Below are positions 62,689 to 64,000 of a stretch of 64,000 bases of DNA, in pieces. This DNA comes from Staphylococcus gallinarum (GTDB lineage Bacteria > Bacillota > Bacilli > Staphylococcales > Staphylococcaceae). The notes beneath the pieces were generated by a model. The model was not told the origin of the DNA and made no database searches. It saw only the letters and a list, made by a program, of their open reading frames with translations. The stretch is from assembly GCF_000875895.1 (NCBI RefSeq), contig NZ_JXCF01000026.1, positions 1-64,000 of the forward strand, written 5' to 3'. Within the stretch, counting starts at the first letter, position 1, and each line of letters starts with the position of its first letter. The position numbers and the translations under genes are program-made.

Positions 62689-62792
62689 GAAACATCAAAT
62701 TATTTCCATAATGCGAATGTCTTATTTCTTATCTATGAAACTTTAGGAATAATTTAATATATTTTGGGCAATATATTAAAAAAGGAGATGAT

Positions 62793-63140
62793 TTGTTGAG
62801 CAATTTTATTAGGTTAGAAAATGCAGCTGTATTTTTAGTAACGCTTTGTGTTTATTTAATTTTTGATTATTCCTTGTTAATTTTTCTTTTGTTATTGCTC
62901 GTTCCAGATGTTTTTATGTTTGGTTATTTAATTAATAAAGAAATAGGGAGTAGAATTTATAATATTGGTCATACTTATATCGTTCCTATTTTTATAACTT
63001 TAATTTTCTTTTTGGTTCAAGAAGCATTGATATTGCAAATAGCTTTGATTTGGATAGCTCACATTAGCATGGATAGAGCTTTGGGTTTTGGTTTAAAATA
63101 TGCATTTAATTTTGATAAAACAACAATTCAAAAAGTCTAA
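62793..63140 (+). CDS. DUF4260 family membrane protein
   Basis: A 115-residue integral membrane protein starting at TTG (two consecutive TTG codons) with AAAGGAGATG upstream. Hydrophobic segments about 10-55, 66-95 and the family stretch WIAHISMDRALGFGLKYAF at the end. Function unknown. Probably chromosomal flank. Confidence 0.85.
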   Translation: MLSNFIRLENAAVFLVTLCVYLIFDYSLLIFLLLLLVPDVFMFGYLINKEIGSRIYNIGHTYIVPIFITLIFFLVQEALILQIALIWIAHISMDRALGFGLKYAFNFDKTTIQKV

Positions 63141-63203
63141 AATAAGTTGAAAATTTTTTGTACTTTAAAACTCCAGTAATCAAAATATAAAGGAGTAGAA
63201 TTT

Positions 63204-63314
63204 ATGGATATATTAATCAATATAACTAGATTTGTTATGAGTACATTTTCTAATTTAGTGGGTATCGCATCATTGATAAATGATATTAAAAAAGGGTTTA
63301 ATGAATATTTTTAA
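63204..63314 (+). CDS. 36-residue hydrophobic peptide
   Basis: MDILINITRFVMSTFSNLVG, then IASLINDIKKGFNEYF. AAAGGAGTAG lies seven bases before the ATG. An amphipathic helix with no signal peptide. The general character resembles small staphylococcal membrane-active peptides, without a recognised family. Confidence 0.5.
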   Translation: MDILINITRFVMSTFSNLVGIASLINDIKKGFNEYF

Positions 63315-63387
63315 AATAACCTTATCGATATGCAGCATAGTTGTTTAAGAGCGTATTTATTTTATGATAGTGAATGGGGTGTTAATT

Positions 63388-63906
63388 ATGGCAAATAATA
63401 TTAAAGGTATTAATCATGTGGGACTGACTGTACCCAATATAGAAGAAGCTACTGAGTTTTTTAAAAATGCATTTGGTGCAAAGATTGCATATGATGGATT
63501 GAGTTATGATGATGATCCAAGACAGGGAGAAGAGCTTGAAAGAATGTTAGGATTGTCTAAAGGCAGTAAAATTGTAAAGCAAAGAATGATTGTAATAGGT
63601 AATAGTGCAAATATTGAAATGTTTGAAATAGTAAGTGATTTGCAAGACGGGCCTTTAAAATTAGAGGATTTAGGTTTTAATCATATTTCTCTATTTGTAG
63701 AAAATATGGATAAAGCTATAAGTGATGCACTTGATGCTGGTGCGATACCTTTATCTGAAAAACATGATAACTCAAGATATGAGGATAGTGATGAAAGTAG
63801 TAGTGTTTATTTAAAAACAAATTGGAATTTACTTATTGAATTACAGTCAATTCCTAATGGCTATTATTATCCAAATTATAGTGAAAGTGACGTTTTTATA
63901 CCCTGA
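63388..63906 (+). CDS. VOC family (glyoxalase/bleomycin-resistance fold) protein
   Basis: A 172-residue protein: MANNIKGINHVGLTVPNIEE begins the first beta-alpha-beta-beta-beta unit, and LGFNHISLFVENMDKAISDA begins the second. Metal ligands are probably His10 and the histidine in FNHISL together with glutamates in IEMFE and LIELQ. GGGGTG precedes this ATG; one 24 bp upstream is less favoured. The substrate is unknown. Confidence 0.88.
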   Translation: MANNIKGINHVGLTVPNIEEATEFFKNAFGAKIAYDGLSYDDDPRQGEELERMLGLSKGSKIVKQRMIVIGNSANIEMFEIVSDLQDGPLKLEDLGFNHISLFVENMDKAISDALDAGAIPLSEKHDNSRYEDSDESSSVYLKTNWNLLIELQSIPNGYYYPNYSESDVFIP

Positions 63907-64000
63907 GAATAACTATTATCTATTGAATGTTTGACTACTTTTACATTCAGTATACTTAATAAAGAAAAAATTAGATTTGCCTTTGAAGTTGAATAATGGA

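Noticed and set aside
62327-63314. Calling the two hydrophobic peptides phenol-soluble modulins
   Set aside because: Only general amphipathic character and a weak end-motif likeness; lengths and sequences do not match known PSM classes.
60696-64000. A third copy of the ssrA att core marking the far end of the decayed element
   Set aside because: No CCCGCCGTCTCC-like sequence was found to the right of 60695 within the window, so the outer boundary cannot be placed.

Overview
The window is Staphylococcus DNA, most likely from a coagulase-negative species, although the species cannot be fixed from sequence alone. It is AT-rich with strong Shine-Dalgarno sites. It opens with the staphylococcal glycolytic operon order cggR-gap-pgk-tpiA-gpmI-eno, followed by a four-helix membrane protein, secG, a carboxylesterase, rnr, smpB and ssrA. 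The tmRNA tag reads GKSNNNFAVAA, the staphylococcal tag.

A complete, probably functional siphovirus prophage of about 48.6 kb is integrated in the 3' end of ssrA, between a 16-bp direct repeat (attL 12036-12051, attR 60680-60695). Going right, it carries: a leftward lysogeny block (integrase, small and HTH genes, a two-gene cassette, an sRNA candidate, CI-like repressor); a divergent operator region with repressor-type palindromes; a Cro-like gene and antirepressor; a Sak4/SSB/HNH/DnaD-like/DnaC-like replication block with an iteron origin inside the initiator gene; a tail of small early genes (RusA, YopX, Lar, dimeric dUTPase, DUF1381); RinB and RinA, the late activators; an HNH-TerS-TerL cos-type packaging module; HK97-type head and long-tail genes; a host-adhesion module with tailspike and two BppU proteins; and holin and endolysin. 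Four small genes in the early block run against the main transcript, each behind its own extended -10 promoter.

The structural genes show recoding. The capsid and major tail genes both end in the same CCC-AGY-TAA overlapping-proline +1 shift site and share a homologous 20-residue extension. The tail chaperone has a GGGAAAG -1 slippery heptamer leading into a T-like frame. Between endolysin and attR lie cargo genes: two membrane proteins, a GlsB/YeaQ-like and a CsbD-like stress protein with sigma-B-like promoters, a small gene with a LexA-box-like palindrome, and a YbgA/DUF1722-like protein with an apparent ATT start. A type I holin-like toxin locus sits in the tail/lysis interval.

Right of attR (60696 to about 62690) there appears to be a decayed second element: an integrase-like C-terminal fragment, a shortened DUF1381 gene, a broken sigma-like HTH reading frame, a phage-end-like terminator and a paralogue of the LexA-box leader. 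This suggests ssrA has been hit by tandem integrations. The window closes with a DUF4260 membrane protein, a short hydrophobic peptide and a VOC-family protein.
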